Below are positions 24,924-37,901 of a stretch of DNA of 64,000 bases, one piece after another; position 1 is the first letter of the stretch, and each line of letters starts with the position of its first letter. Below the pieces are notes generated by a model. That model did no database searches. It was not told where the DNA came from and saw nothing but the letters and a program-made list of their open reading frames with translations. The translations under genes and the position numbers were made by a program. This DNA is from Rotaria sordida (taxonomy: Eukaryota; Rotifera; Eurotatoria; Philodinida; Philodinidae): contig CAJNOL010000870.1 in NCBI GenBank assembly GCA_905250125.1, positions 647 through 64,646 of the forward strand, written 5' to 3'.

Positions 24924-25382
24924 CAAGAGGATACAATAGATCTGCATGAAGTTTTTACCACAGATAGAGCACCTAAAATAAGAAGATAGATGTTCACAAG
25001 GATAAAAATTTTTTGAACAAAGTTTTCATAGGTTTTTCGGAAAGCTTTGCTGTTCCATAGAACCACATCGGACCTGCTTACGAACTTCGTTGAACTTTAT
25101 CCATTCGCGCTAAAATTGTTTTTTCGAAATACTTTAGACTAAATCTTAGAGATGATTTTAAGTTTTTCAAAAATTTTATTTTATTTTTTTAATGAGAGAA
25201 ATATGTACAGATTCGGATCCAAAGGTCAAAAACGACACTAGCCAATTTTACCGTTGAAAAATACTTCCGAGTATCTGTGATCAAAATTTCAGTCCGATCG
25301 AATACAATGAAAATTTTCTCGAAAAAACTGCGAACATTTTTTGCTAAAGATTTCATGCAGATCCATTGTATCCTCTTCGAGA
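24924..25382. repeat. foldback element with ~30-bp inverted ends
   Basis: The left end AAGAGGATACAATAGATCTG (then CATGAAGTTTTT) is matched by the complement of the right end, AGAGGATACAATGGATCTG (then CATGAAATCTTT). The 400-bp interior has no recognisable coding sequence. A non-autonomous DNA element is the simplest reading. Confidence 0.55.
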
Positions 25383-25908
25383 ACCAGAAATGAGGAACGT
25401 ATCCTTAAAGAATTATCCTTAATGTTAAAGTTACGTCACCAATTATTAATAGCAAGCATCATGTTAGTACTACAGAAAGATACAAATAATTAAAATTTCT
25501 ATCCAAAATGTAAAAAATGATTCAATTGAATTGTAAGACATGTAAAACTTCTTAGGAATAAGCTACGGGCAGGGTATTCATAATGTTGATAGTCTCCACT
25601 CAAATGTGATTGAACAGTTAGAGAACTTCTCTTATGAGATCAAAAAAAAAAAAAATAATACATCAAGTTACGGATTTTTATCCGTCGTGATTTTGTAGAA
25701 ATCAAGTTCTATCAATTATATTATTAATACTCTGTAAGATTTTTACCATATTTAATCAAAGAAAATCTTTTAATGGATAATATGTCTCTAGGATTGTTTT
25801 TGTTTTTATTCATTACATTCTATTATTTATCACTCGAGGGTATATAAACTAAATAAATTGTTTATTTCTTTGCCCTATTTACTTCATAAATTTATATTTC
25901 TTACCTAC

Positions 25909-26184
25909 CCAAAAGAATGCAAGCCTGCTGTACTACCATTTGATCGTTTTGCTTTTTTCATTTGTTCATGTGTAAATAGTATATCTTTAGTATCATATAA
26001 ATCCAATGCACGACGTCGACCCTTTAGAGACACACTTTGACGACGTAGACCTATTGAAGATAAATATTTATAATGTTAAGTAACTATCAATGATGATTGT
26101 GTTTGATAATTTTTTTCTATGCATACCGGTTTGTGAATATCGTCGAGCTGTTGTTACTCGTCCACCAGTTATTAATATACTCAT
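25909..26184 (-). CDS. putative two-exon coding segment, N-terminal exons of an unknown protein
   Basis: Exon A (26184-26127) starts MSILITGGRVTTARRYSQT. After a 76-bp intron with consensus sites, exon B (26050-25909) continues GLRRQSVSLKGRRRALDL, then YDTKDILFTHEQMKKAKR, and ends HSFG. It is basic and serine-rich, with consistent phase. The 3' side is ambiguous: GG/GTAGGT would be a phase-2 donor, but an in-frame TAG follows, and TAG/GTAAGA is a stronger donor. The phase-2 option could in principle join an AG just inside Cav2 exon 1 (after the TAT of its fourth codon), making an alternative Cav2 N-terminus across a ~6-kb intron. It could equally be a separate small gene or a 5' UTR with a short ORF. 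I do not recognise the protein. Confidence 0.35.
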
Positions 26185-29100
26185 GTTTTTTTTTTATCTA
26201 AGAAATTCAAATGAATAATTTTGTTTCTTTTAGGCAACAACAACAACAACAAAAAAGTAACATATATGAAAAAATATTAAATGGATAATTTAAGAAGAAA
26301 TTGATAAATCTTTTCGAATATAATACCGTATAAGTGTTAATAAACGAGTAAATAAGAAATATAATCGTTCGGTATTTTACCTTTGATTAAGAATTGAGAA
26401 AATTTGATACTAATGATAGAAATAAATGTCGACACTTCCCGATTGATCCATTTATAAATGAACGTTCAGAATAAAAAATAAAAAATAAAAGAAAGGCGAC
26501 TCTCATTTCATGCTTGGTCACACATTACGACTATATAATCGAATCAATAAAAAAAAAAAGTGGCGCACAAAGACGAAAAAAAAAGAGAGAGATAGATTTT
26601 CAAGATAGTATTATTATTGGTGTATAATTTCTTTTTCTTTGAAAAAAAAAAATAATGCTACTAGTCAGGTAATGCATAATCTTCATGAATCTTTCATATG
26701 CACAAAATATGTTTGAGGAATTTTATGTTAAACTAATGATGAAGAAAAGAATAAATAGTTACAATTATCTATGAATAGTATTATAAACACATAAGAATAT
26801 TTTGCTGGTCACTATTATTTGACTTAATTGATGATAATAAAGAAAAAAAATTCTTGATATATTTCTATAAACAAAATATTTAATTTCTGAAAGAATTTAA
26901 TTAATACTGTTTAATATTCGTAGATAAAAATCGTACGTTTTCTATAGATGTAGAAACTCTCGTCAAATTAGTTCGAACGGAAAAGTTTTTTAGAAAATTC
27001 TCCTAACTAGCAAACAAAAAAAAAATAAAAATAAAACAAAGTTTAACATAGCTAATGCTCTAGAAAATCTCTACAAAAAAATAAAAATATTTCTTCGAAC
27101 ATACATTTTGTGCACACCCATAGATTCTGCACCTCGGGTGTTTTCATATATTTCCGTTTTCTGTTTATAGTGAATAAAGAAACACATTCATCGAACAATT
27201 CTGTTACAAATAGAAAAGGAAACCAGTACTCAATTATCATTCGTTCGCTTTCTAAATATCTATATGATTCATAATTGCATCACGACATCAACAGTAACGA
27301 TCTTTCTATTCAACAAAAAAAAAACTCTTTCAATTTCGGATAGCAAATAATAGAAAAGCACAGCGAGAAAAAACAAACATTGACATTTATGTCCACACTA
27401 TATTCTAGAATCTATTATATAAGAAAAAAAAAAGAAATTCCAAATGTTATTCTGACATTTTTGTTTTATTTGTTCAAGTTCACGATACTAATGACAAATA
27501 AAACAATAATATATAGGGTGTATTTGTTTTTAGTTTTTTGATAAAATGTATCGCGGACATTAAAAGAAAATATTTATTATATATCGTAATTTGAATCTAA
27601 TACAGAATGAAGCAAATGTACTAAAGAAACAAGATCTTTAATATGTTTCTGTATGGTTTAATACTATCAGAAATAGATTTTTTATTAACAAGAAAATGTA
27701 TTTATTCTACCTAATGGTTCATCAAGGGAATTGATGCTGTATTCTATTAGAACGATAAATCAATTTGAATGTTTGCTGAGTACACTATGTAGACTTTTTT
27801 TTTTCTTCTGCAAGATTGAATGAAGCGATAAAAAATAACGGATGTTTGATAATAAATTATCGACTTTTATTATCTATCTTAGAAGAGATATTTAATATCC
27901 TTTGTTTTAAAATTTATTTTCTAAATAGAGTTTTCATACTGGTATAAACTTCATGAGACTAACAATTATTGATTTGTGAAATTGCAAATTTTGACTATTC
28001 TACACAGAAACAAAGGTTTGTATATGCATATGCTAATACTAAAAGTTAAGTTTTTGTACACTACAAAAAGAGTTTGCACAAGCAATTGTAGGATTTAATT
28101 CTGAACAAAATGTAACGGATGTTTATCTGAACAGTGGAAATGCCTAGGAAGCATCGACTCAATCAAAAATAATGGCTCGGATCAATTTAAATAAAGCTTT
28201 TTACAATATTGACATTTCCCGTTCGAAAAATTTTCTTCCCAAGTCTTTGTACTAAAGTTTTTTTTTTTTTTTTTTTTATAAAGCAATAAATTGTAGTTAA
28301 ATACTTGAAAGATAGAAGATAGAAATTGATTATTTAGTATAGACCATCTGTTAATTTTTTAAACGAAATATCAATCTTTTCTTGTTTTGTTTGAGATCTC
28401 TCAAATACTTACTAAATAATATTTATTTTAAATCAAGTGAAATTTCCAACTTATTCTTATAATAAAATATTAATAATACTTGATAATACTGTCAGTAGAA
28501 TGTTTTTGTCTTTATAATTGATAAAAATGATCATTTAATTCTTTGTTTTGGTCTTTCTGGAACAGGATTAGAATTTTTATAATTGCATGTTCTATATTCA
28601 GTGTTGTATCTCATAATAATTGAAGTAACAATAAAAGAATTGTCTGCATGACGTAGATAACGGCAACAATTGTATCTTTATCGTTGTTTGTTTTCTATAT
28701 AAACATTTCATATAATACATCTGATTGTAATGTAGGGTATTTTCTTCCCTTCTTTGATATACATATATATATTTTTGAATCTTCTAGCAAGAAAATCTAA
28801 AACATCTATGACAAATACTATATGAAATGAAGCATCTAATTGCATTTAATAAAAAGCTTGTTAGCGTAGTCACTTTGGGGCTAAAAAATGTAGAACTTAT
28901 ATGTGTCATTTAGCCTGATTATACTAATGCAAACTATGTAATATGAAAAATCTCTAGCAGACTGTAGTTGTTCTGTAATTCGAATAGAAATTTTTTTCTT
29001 TTCTTTATTGCTATCCACTTGTTGTTTTTCATTTTCATATTCTGTCTTTCTTAATTTAACATTATTATTGTTCTAAACATTGATTTAGCTGGCAAATAAG

Positions 29101-32086
29101 CCTGTTGGACAAATCCATTATATCTACAGCAGCTGTCGACACATAATTATGTACCTCGATAAGCTCAAAAACACTGTTATTAATTATTTCTCAAAGTTAT
29201 AATTTGATCAATTCACACTTTTTCTGTTGATCATATAACGCCTGTGGCAAATCAATGCACCACTACCCATCGTCGTTGATATCTTAAATGTAAATTTTTA
29301 TCTGCGCAAAACCTAAAAACTTCACTCTTCAGAATATTGACCAACCTATTCTAGCCATTGACATTTCAAGGAAATTCTAGAACAGACAAAGTTTTATTGT
29401 TAATGCCATTCAGTACCTTTTTCCATTGCTAGGAAACCTTAGAAAAGGAGTTTCCTGCCTGTTGTCCTTGGCGACTATGAAAACATGCCCAATGAGTATT
29501 GGTCTATCGCCTTACCACTCGCTAGGGAACACAAACTCATTGGCGTTCATCGCTGTGGCGGAGAGAGAACCGGAAAATGCCAACGTTAAACTTACATTGA
29601 TTATATTTTTCTTCGAAAAACAGAATATGAATTTGTTAACGACATTTTTCAGAAACAAATATGAATCAATTCTAAAAACAAGAATGGGATGTATAGGGGG
29701 AGAAAAGTATGTTTTTCTAGAGAAATAATGCTGTGATTTCTCAAATAACATCAACAATAAATTTTATACAAAATTAAAGCACGTCGAACATTGAATTTAT
29801 CAATACTAAATATTGAGAGTTATGGCAACCTTTGAGAGTGTCGAATTTAAGACATATAAAATGATAAATTATAGATTTGAAGCATAATTAATGTGTTCGC
29901 TATTGTCTTCTAAAAAATCAGTGATCAGTTTTTGATATAAACATAATACTAGATGCTAGTTGTAGAAGACTCAAACTTGTTGCTATAAAACAAATACTAT
30001 TAAATACTGAATGATAGTAATTGATACTCAAAATACGGCTTCAAAAATCGATCTTTGGTCAAGTACATTCAAATCACATGAAATTTTCAGTTCTCTATCA
30101 TCACGCTTTCAGGAGATATTCAATAAACCAGACTTAAAAATAGCTCATTTGGCAGTCTCAAAATTCTCTGTGGATTCTCATTCTAAGGAAGAGCATGTCA
30201 GACTGTAGTGCCCCTTTTTTTTTAGTTCTCTATTTTTATGTGGAGAAAATGGTTGGCAAGTTCAATAACTCAAAAAATGGTCATCTATTTATAGAAGTTT
30301 TTTTTTTTAATATAACAATAAAAAAATGCTTCATATGCTCTTTCAAACAAAAAAAAACAAAGCAATTGGATACAATGGGACTCCTTCGAGGATTCAGGGA
30401 TGAGTGATCGAAAATAAGAATGTCTCTTTCTTGAAACTTATGAATTGACAAATTAGTGTCGTTTTGTTCATTACTTAACATATTAAGAATAAAATTGTTA
30501 CTATGTAAGGAGTAAAAATACTTGACTTGGTTTTACTCATGTAATTCCGATAGAGTGGCTTCGAAAAAAAATTTGTCTACTAACTATTCATCTATATTTT
30601 TAATTAATATTTATTTGAAACGTACTCAACGTACTGAAAGTATGTTGTGTATTAGAAAATCTATTCTAACATTGATTTCTTCTTAGTTCTATCATGATTA
30701 ACGGAAATTGATTTTTACTAATATAAAAAAAAAAACTAGTGAGTCGTTGTATTTATTTAGTCATGCAAGAAGTTTTGTCTCCTCCTAATTATCTTCATTA
30801 CCGAAGTGAAATAGATGAGCAGGAAGTGTTTAAGTAAAATATGTCGAATTTTACATATGGTTATTCTATTCATATATATATATGTTTCATTAAAATTAAC
30901 TTTTGGATTATAGATTTTTGAATTTAAAACATCATTAAGATTGTTTTATTCTTTGGTAAGAAACAGAAAATAAAATGTAGCTTTGTTTGATTTTATATGA
31001 AGTTCGATATATCATATCCTTTACTTTAATAATTGTTCTCGGCTATGTAAAATTTTCATTTTGTCTATTACATTATTTTTCAAAAAAATTTCAATTAATG
31101 TCAACGTGACTACCGTAAAATGTAATAATCATATTGAACTTACTACTACTTACATTAGGATTTGTCATTCTTTTCTAACAAGAGAACTACCGGAACTATT
31201 AACCGCTGTTTGAGTTCATATTGAATTTACAAGGAAGTCTTGGTGAGGTTAAAAAAATTCTAAAAGGATTCGTGCCTCTGCAGCCGAGTTTATGGCTGTT
31301 TTACTGGATTTTCAATATATCGAAAATTTAGTAAAACAGTCATAACGCGGCTTTAGAGTGCCATGGACACAAACCGTTTTAGGATTTTTCTAATCTCACC
31401 GAAACGTCCTTGTGAATCTAATATGAATTCAAACAGCGGGTATCAATTCGAGTGGTTCTCTCGTAAGTTTGAAAAGAACGGATTTCCAGAGTCAAAGTTG
31501 AGTTTTTTTCTTTTGATTATTTTCTAAAAGTACACGTTACTGATGGTTGACGATGAATGCAAACAAAGATTTTTATTCGATTGAAATTAACTGAATATAA
31601 TCGGAAATAACTAATCTAATATTTTTCTATTCTGAAATCTAATTTTGTTTCTAATAAGTTTAGGCTTGATTGTAAGAGAATTGATTTTATGATTTACAAA
31701 AAACAAAAGCATTTTTGCCAAATTGATAAACCAATTATTAGCTTGTTTCGATATAAAGCATATATTTTCTTTTGATTAATATGTAATTTGTTGGATGATA
31801 ATTCAACTTCTTATTTTTTACAAAAAATCAAAGTGATTTTTCAGATTAATGCATAATTAAATGTCTCAAAATTTAAGCAAAATAAAGTCATTACAAAATT
31901 TTATCATATCTTTATCCAATGCCATCTGTTCTATTTTTTTTAAATAATCGATCGTGAGCGAACGGTAATAACCATAGAAACATAAACATAAATGTCTATT
32001 ATATAAAATCGTTAATAAAAATTTTTTTTTCTCTCGTTCTTCTTTTGCATTAATCGAGTAAAAGTGACAGAGCTCATATATAAATA
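26185..32086. other. gene-poor region
   Basis: About 5.9 kb without a supported exon on either strand. It contains AT-rich microsatellite-like stretches, a possible start of the dispersed intronic repeat near 28857, a slightly more GC-balanced patch at 29430-29600 with no recognisable product, and a ~285-bp palindromic element at 31180-31464. The promoter of the coiled-coil gene should be within the last few hundred bases. Confidence 0.55.
31180..31464. mobile_element. palindromic foldback element
   Basis: Two arms of about 140 bp meet near 31322. The left arm begins AGAGAACTACCGG and carries CCGCTGTTTGAGTTCATATT; the right arm ends with the complements of both. Arm identity is roughly 80%. 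Inside are TCTAAAAGGATTCGTG and its partner. There is no coding capacity. This is a foldback or long-TIR MITE. Confidence 0.7.
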
Positions 32087-35000
32087 ATGACCACATTCGC
32101 TCCTCCTTCATTGCTCGATAATCGTTATGCAGCGATAGCCGAAACTAGTGTATTCACTTATGACGATGATGATCTTGTTAATTATGCTGATTTTCTTCGG
32201 TAAAAAGAAAAAACAAAAGTTATCAAATAATTGTTTAATTTTTCTTAATATTTAGAAAACATGGACGTTATATGACAAAAGCAGGTTATGTTGATTCATC
32301 TCGACGTGTTCGTTCACTTCATCGACAACAAGATGATTTACTTCAATCACAACATCAAACATCACCATCACGTGGTGGTTTACTTGCTTCTATTAATAAA
32401 TCTCCTTTATCATCATCAGCACCACCACCACCACTTTCAACAACACCAAAAAAACTCAAACAATCTACTGGAAATGAATTACCTTCTGTTATATCTATTT
32501 CAAAAAATCTTGAAAATAAAAAAAAAGAACATGATAAACAAATGAGACTTATTGAGGTTTATTTAAGGAAAATAAATGTATTTTAAAATTAAACTTAATT
32601 TATATGTATATATATATATATAGGAACAAATGATAAAAGCTAAACAAACTGAACGTGAAGGAAGACGTTTAGAAAGTGATGTTAAAAAAGAACAACGACA
32701 TTTACATCATACACTTCAAGAACTTGATATTGGTAAGAAAAAACAAATTTCAATTTTTATGAAATATCTGTTTTTTTCCTTTTTTTTTTTAAGATACAAA
32801 TAAAAAATATTTTGATGCTGAAAAAAATCTATCAAAGAATCTTGAAGAAAAAGATAAAATTGAAAGAGAATTTTTAAAAAAAAAAGAACAGGTAAATTTT
32901 TATGAATATGAAAATAAACATGAATTTGATCATTTTCTATGAAGCCATATAGAAGCAAATCTTTTTGTCGGTTTCGCAATGAATAATAACTTTTAAATAT
33001 ATATGTTATTCAGTGATTCATTTAATGGATTCCGCATAACAGACAAGCAAAAATGTTTTCACACTTTCCAAATATCCTTAAGATTTGGTTTTAGTCTGAT
33101 TTAGTGGGGAAGTTTTTTTATGCTAGAAAAACTTTTTTTGAATACCATCGCAGGAGCGGCAGCTTCTCAGTCGCGAAAGACATCTATGGTTATTAGTAAT
33201 ATCGTTCCAAAGAAAAAAGATTGAAATTAATGCTTCGCGATGTTTTTGAAAATCATGCGTTTTAAGTGATAGACTTGGGTGTCTAGGAGAGATTTACTTC
33301 TATGATATATTTCCCACTTTCCGAGGTTTTTCGAGAATGATCAGGCGAAAATTTTTGAAACTTTCAGGGTAGATAGATCTCAATGAGTAGAATACAAGTT
33401 GTCATAAAGTCAAAATTCCCAAATGCTTTCTTCCCGAAGATCCTGGGCCAAAACTGACCTAAGGTTTTTCTTCTCCCGCAAACACCCACCCTAAGTTGTT
33501 TTTGGGCTGAAACTAGGAACAAATTTGGTTACATATTTTTTTTCTTTTGAAAAATATTGTTCCAGAGATTCAGGAGAAGCAAAAAACTGGAGGGGCAGCA
33601 TCAAAAAAAATCATTAAAAAAGCTTTTTTCCTTAGAATGGTGCTAATTTTGTAAAATCTGCCAAACTTCGTAGATACAATATTTTCAGACGAAAAAAAAA
33701 TTGCGCATCCGAATTTAATCGAAGTACTCATAGAAAATGTTTGAACTCAATCGGTCGTACTGTCTAGGAGAAAAGAGGAACGACTTGTCCGAAAATTTGC
33801 TTTTGAGAAAATCGCAAAGGAAGTTGTATTTTTTGGCATAAAATTGAGTTTTTTTTTTACATGCAAAAAGGTAGTGGGAGTTCCTTAAGTTGAACAATGA
33901 ACTTTTCATTATTATTTTTTCTTTGTTTTGACAGTTGGATAATTCAGTAGATGATAATATTTTTTGATTTTACATTGATAACGAATAACAACAGACATTG
34001 TAAATAAAAATAATTATGTGATTTGATTAACTTTTTTTTTTTCTTTTTGTTTTTAATAGCAAACAAAACAACGAACTGATTATACGATTGATTTATTACA
34101 TACTAATAAAGATAAAGATCGTCAAAATATTCTTGTTTGTAATGATCTTGCACGAAAATATCGAACAAAAACAAATCAACTTGAAATGAAACATCAACAA
34201 TTAACAAATCTTCATTCGGATTTTGAAAATAAAGTTCATCAAAAAGAAGTTTGTTTTTTTTTTCAATTTTTGAAAATTAATATATTAAAAAGAAAAACAA
34301 AAGAAATATTTATTAATATTTAGTTAGAAGAAAATCGAATTAAAAAAGAATTAGGTGAATTAGCTATGGCACTTCATTTAGAATCTCAAAAAGCTAAAAG
34401 TGATATGAATCAATTTTTAACGTATATTTAAAATCGCAAAAAAAAACAAAAAATTTATTATCTAAATAATTAATTTATTTTTCTAGTGTTATGAATCGTG
34501 ATCGTACTCAAACAATTAAACATGATCTTGAACAAAAACAACAATTTGAAGAACAACTTAAGTAAATTTTACTCGATGGAAATTATCTCAGAAAATCGAA
34601 ATATTTTGTTTTTATTACATATTAGTCAAACAAGTATACATGTAAAAAATTATGATCTTGAAAGACGACGTCTTTCAGCTGATGTAACACTTCATCGTTC
34701 AATGCTTGATCTTAAACAACGTGAAGGTACCTAAAAGAAGAAAAGAACAATTGTTTTTTATTTTAATTAATTATTAAATTAGCACTTCGTCGAATTGTTG
34801 ATACAAAAAATCGACTAGAAAAAATTTATACTAAACAACGAGAACTTAATAAAAATGCAGCTGTTGCAGAACAAGATCGACGTGCAACTGAATTAATAAC
34901 TAAAATGGCTGTGTGTATTTTTGTTTCTTTTTTATATGTTGATGAAAAATATTTGGAAATTTAGGATATTGAGAATCGTCGAACAAATTTAATGAATCAA

Positions 35001-35636
35001 TATTTAAATGAAAAAACCGAAAGAAATGAAGAACGTGAAGTTACTGGAGCAAATAAAGCTAAAGTGCGTCATGCTGAACATGAAATACGACAACATGAAG
35101 ATCATTTAAGACATTTTCAAGTAAAGAATGATGATCAAACATCTTATATATATATATATATTTTTTCCTTTGTCTCTTTGTATAGAAAACTGTAAATAAA
35201 AATGAAGAAGTTGCACATGATTTACGTAAATCAGTTCAAGAAGCAGATATTGAACGACGTAAAAAAGAACAAGAAGTACAACAATTAAAAGAAGAATTAG
35301 TTCGTAAAAAACGATTAGATGCTATTCATATATGTGAAGAAATAGCTAATGCTGAACGAGAAGAAAAAGAATTAGAACAACAAATAATAAAAGAAAAATC
35401 TAAATTAGATAAAGTAATAATAATAATATACCAATAAATTTATTTAATTGAAATATTTATTTTTTGTTTTTTTTTAGTTACATGTAAAATGTGAAGATAA
35501 TTATTTACGTTTATTAAAACAACGAGAACAAATACGTGAAACTAAAAATTTATTACAAACACATCAACGTGAACATGAACGTCTTTTACGTGTTCATGTT
35601 CGATCACAATCCTTACAATCACTTAATAATATATAA
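32087..35636 (+). CDS. coiled-coil protein of unknown function
   Basis: Predicted 584 residues from 12 exons: 32087-32199, 32256-32556, 32624-32732, 32794-32891, 34060-34248, 34324-34421, 34487-34561, 34626-34726, 34783-34910, 34965-35120, 35186-35413, 35478-35636. Phases close throughout and the last exon ends in TAA. The first ~130 residues are less charged and include a serine/proline stretch (SSSAPPPPLSTTPKK). From about residue 115 onward the protein is almost entirely K/E/Q/R-rich heptad-like helix. There is no membrane segment or catalytic motif. The pattern resembles cytoskeletal, centrosomal or ciliary coiled-coil proteins, but I cannot assign an orthologue. It lies on the plus strand with gene-poor DNA upstream and V-ATPase c'' 1.1 kb downstream in the same direction. 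One intron (32892-34059) is much longer than the others. Confidence 0.85.
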
Positions 35637-36718
35637 TTAACTTTATTTTTTTTTGTATGTTCACCGGTGTTTTTTCACTAATCAAAAAAACAAACGAGTC
35701 CCGTGCCTTTTTTCATTCACTAATAAGATAAACAATATATTTGGTTTTTTTTGACATTTAAGAAAAGATCAATGACAAGTTATGTTGTCTATTCTTTACT
35801 GAAAACAAAAATGGATTTGAGCAATTCTACGAAAGACTACTATCAGTGATCTACACTAGTTGAAACTTCCTCGTTTATAAAATCTATTTTTTTATATTCA
35901 TACTACACTGTAGAAAAAAAGCTTTCCGAATCACTTAGAGCGTATACCAGTTGATAAAGCTTGGAATTATGAATCTACCAAATCCCTCCAAGCTATTCTG
36001 GATATAACATCATGAAGATGAAATGCAAAAATTTTTAAAGTGACCAAACGCTCAAAAAAATTAATGTTCCGAAAAATGGCATTGTGGTAAATGCTTGAGC
36101 TTTTGACTCAGAATTTCAAGCTTTATCGACTGGTATAAATCCTTAGCAGAGATGGAACTGATCGTCTCAAAAATTCGCACCAGCACTGGATCGCCGTTAC
36201 CACTTCTAGCTATGACACAAAAAATTAGAGAATTGTTTATGCGAAACGTATTCAAATTTCTTTTCGTGAAATTTCATTATATATTTAGTGTGCAATATCA
36301 ATTAAGACCTATAAGAACATTGCACGAGTTTCGATTAGAAAAAGAGGAAAGCAGAAAAGTTAGACCAGCCGATTTCAAGTTTGTACCAAACTCTCGATTG
36401 CCGGTACAGATTCCATCTCTGATGTCTAGTACAACAGCACTTAGAGTGTATTCTATCACTACCAACAAGAAACCCTTTTGAAAAGTATAAGTACGACCTC
36501 TGTCAATGTGTTATTTTATTATTGGATCTTGTCTATTCTCGAATACTATGCAAGTCGTATCATCTTCAATTAATAGAATTTGTTATAAAAAATAAGTGTG
36601 AAGTTAGATGTTTGTTGACTGATAACATCATTGAGTTCTTTATTTATATCGTAGTTATTATATATCGTCATTGTGTGTGTTTTTTTTTCTTACTCGAAAT
36701 TTTATTTAGAAAAATAAA
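35637..36718. other. intergenic region with a short palindromic element
   Basis: No supported gene. A foldback lies at 35940-36140: ATACCAGTTGATAAAGCTTG on the left is matched by the complement of the right end (ATACCAGTCGATAAAGCTTG). A 109-codon open frame at 36152-36481 begins next to the palindrome and has no recognisable domain. The V-ATPase promoter should lie in the last few hundred bases. Confidence 0.55.
35940..36140. repeat. ~200-bp foldback element
   Basis: Terminal arms of about 30 bp (35943-35973 and 36107-36137) are inverted copies with three differences. The interior is AT-rich and non-coding. Confidence 0.5.
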
Positions 36719-37556
36719 ATGAGTACATCTTATTTAAGCAAAGGCGCTGTTAGCGCTGGTGTTGGTTTACTACTCTATGTTGGTATGTATTGAATTTATT
36801 TAAAAAAACAAATAATAAGAATAATTTACTTTATAGGTTTAACTTATATGTTAACAAATTATGGTTTTCGATTTGATGTTGGCTGGTTTCTTCTATCAAT
36901 TTCACCTTATCAATGGGCATTAATTGGTATTGCTCTAGCTGTTTCATTATCTGTTCTTGGTGCTGCTTTGTAATTAAAAATTAAATTTAATTAAAAAGGA
37001 TTCATTTCTTTTTTCATAGAGGTATTTTTGCAACGGGTGTAAGTATATTAGGTGGTGGTGTAAAAGCACCACGTATTCGAACAAAAAATCTTATTTCAAT
37101 TATAATGTGTGAAGCTGTTGCTATCTATGGACTTATAATGGGTATTGTTATATCTGGTTCGATATCTGTAAGTAAACGAATGATGATTATTATTATATAT
37201 TTAATTTATTAATTTGTAAATTTTAAGAGTTATTCAACAACTAAAATAGAAGATTTAGCTCTTAAATATCGTGCTGGTTATAAATTATTTGGCGCCGGTT
37301 TATCTGTTGGTTTATGTAATTTATTTTGTGGTATTTGCGTTGGTCTTGTTGGATCCGGTGCAGCTTTAGCTGATGCTCAAAATTCATCATTATTTGTTCG
37401 TATTCTTATTATTGAAATATTTGCTAGTGCAATCGGTCTTTTTGGTCTTATTGTTTCTATACTTCAAGTAAAAAATTTTTTTGAAAATATAACTTATCAA
37501 AATAATATTATTTTATTTTTTATTTCTAGTCAAATGGAAGCAATATGTCCGATTAA
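36719..37556 (+). CDS. V-type H+-ATPase 21-kDa proteolipid subunit c''
   Basis: Membrane rotor (c-ring) subunit of the vacuolar proton pump that acidifies endosomes, lysosomes and Golgi. Exons 36719-36782, 36837-36969, 37020-37167, 37228-37467 and 37530-37556 give 203 residues, close to the ~205 usual for ATP6V0B. Hydrophobic helices are evident, with [14 protein letters not shown] between them and the family signature [16 protein letters not shown], which carries the proton-binding glutamate. The later segments [20 protein letters not shown] and [18 protein letters not shown] match the C-terminal proteolipid repeat. It ends SNGSNMSD. All introns are short and in phase. It converges on DNAJC3, whose stop codon is 345 bp away on the other strand. 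Identification is secure from the motifs. Confidence 0.95.
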
Positions 37557-37901
37557 ACACCATTTTCATTTCGATTTCCAATAATCATTTTATTTATTTA
37601 TTTATTTATTTTTTGTCATTCATAATATAAGTCTATAAATGTATAGCCATCTTTATTACAGTGCATTTCACAAATAAAAATAGAATGTTTTGTTTTTTTT
37701 TTCTTCTATTGAATCTTTTCCATTCAAAAAAAAAAAAAAAGAAAACAGAAAGGAGCATATGTCTATAAAAATAATAATAACAACGAATGGTTGAAGTTTT
37801 TTTTTTTTTTTTTGAAAAATAAATAAAACATGAGAATAAAAAACCAACAAACAAAACAAAAAATGAAAACTCGACTACTGTACATAATTATATTAAAGTT
37901 A
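37557..37901. other. convergent 3' intergenic spacer
   Basis: 345 bp between the stops of V-ATPase c'' (plus) and DNAJC3 (minus). It is A/T-rich with long T and A runs, and should hold both polyadenylation sites. Confidence 0.6.

Larger units (their letters stand above)
19980..25908. other. gene-poor region upstream of Cav2
   Basis: About 5.9 kb with no supported coding exon. Contents: Cav2 5' flank with a (CT)n tract (20226-20271), a perfect 16-bp palindrome AAGCCCCTAGGGGCTT (22021-22036), a (GA)n tract (22520-22546), a large inverted-repeat element with a nested hAT-type MITE (23150-24425), and a foldback element (24924-25382). The rest is A/T-rich sequence with homopolymer runs. Confidence 0.6.

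Noticed and set aside
29426-29757. GC-balanced open frames on both strands
   Set aside because: No domain, splice or homology signal; the frames overlap each other and look like chance in a less AT-rich patch.
30011-30407. Two adjacent plus-strand frames of about 65-70 codons
   Set aside because: No recognisable motif; AT-rich with poly-A and poly-T runs; no convincing exon boundaries.
36152-36481. 109-codon plus-strand open frame
   Set aside because: It starts next to a foldback element, has no splice context or recognisable domain, and is not shared with neighbours; treated as chance.
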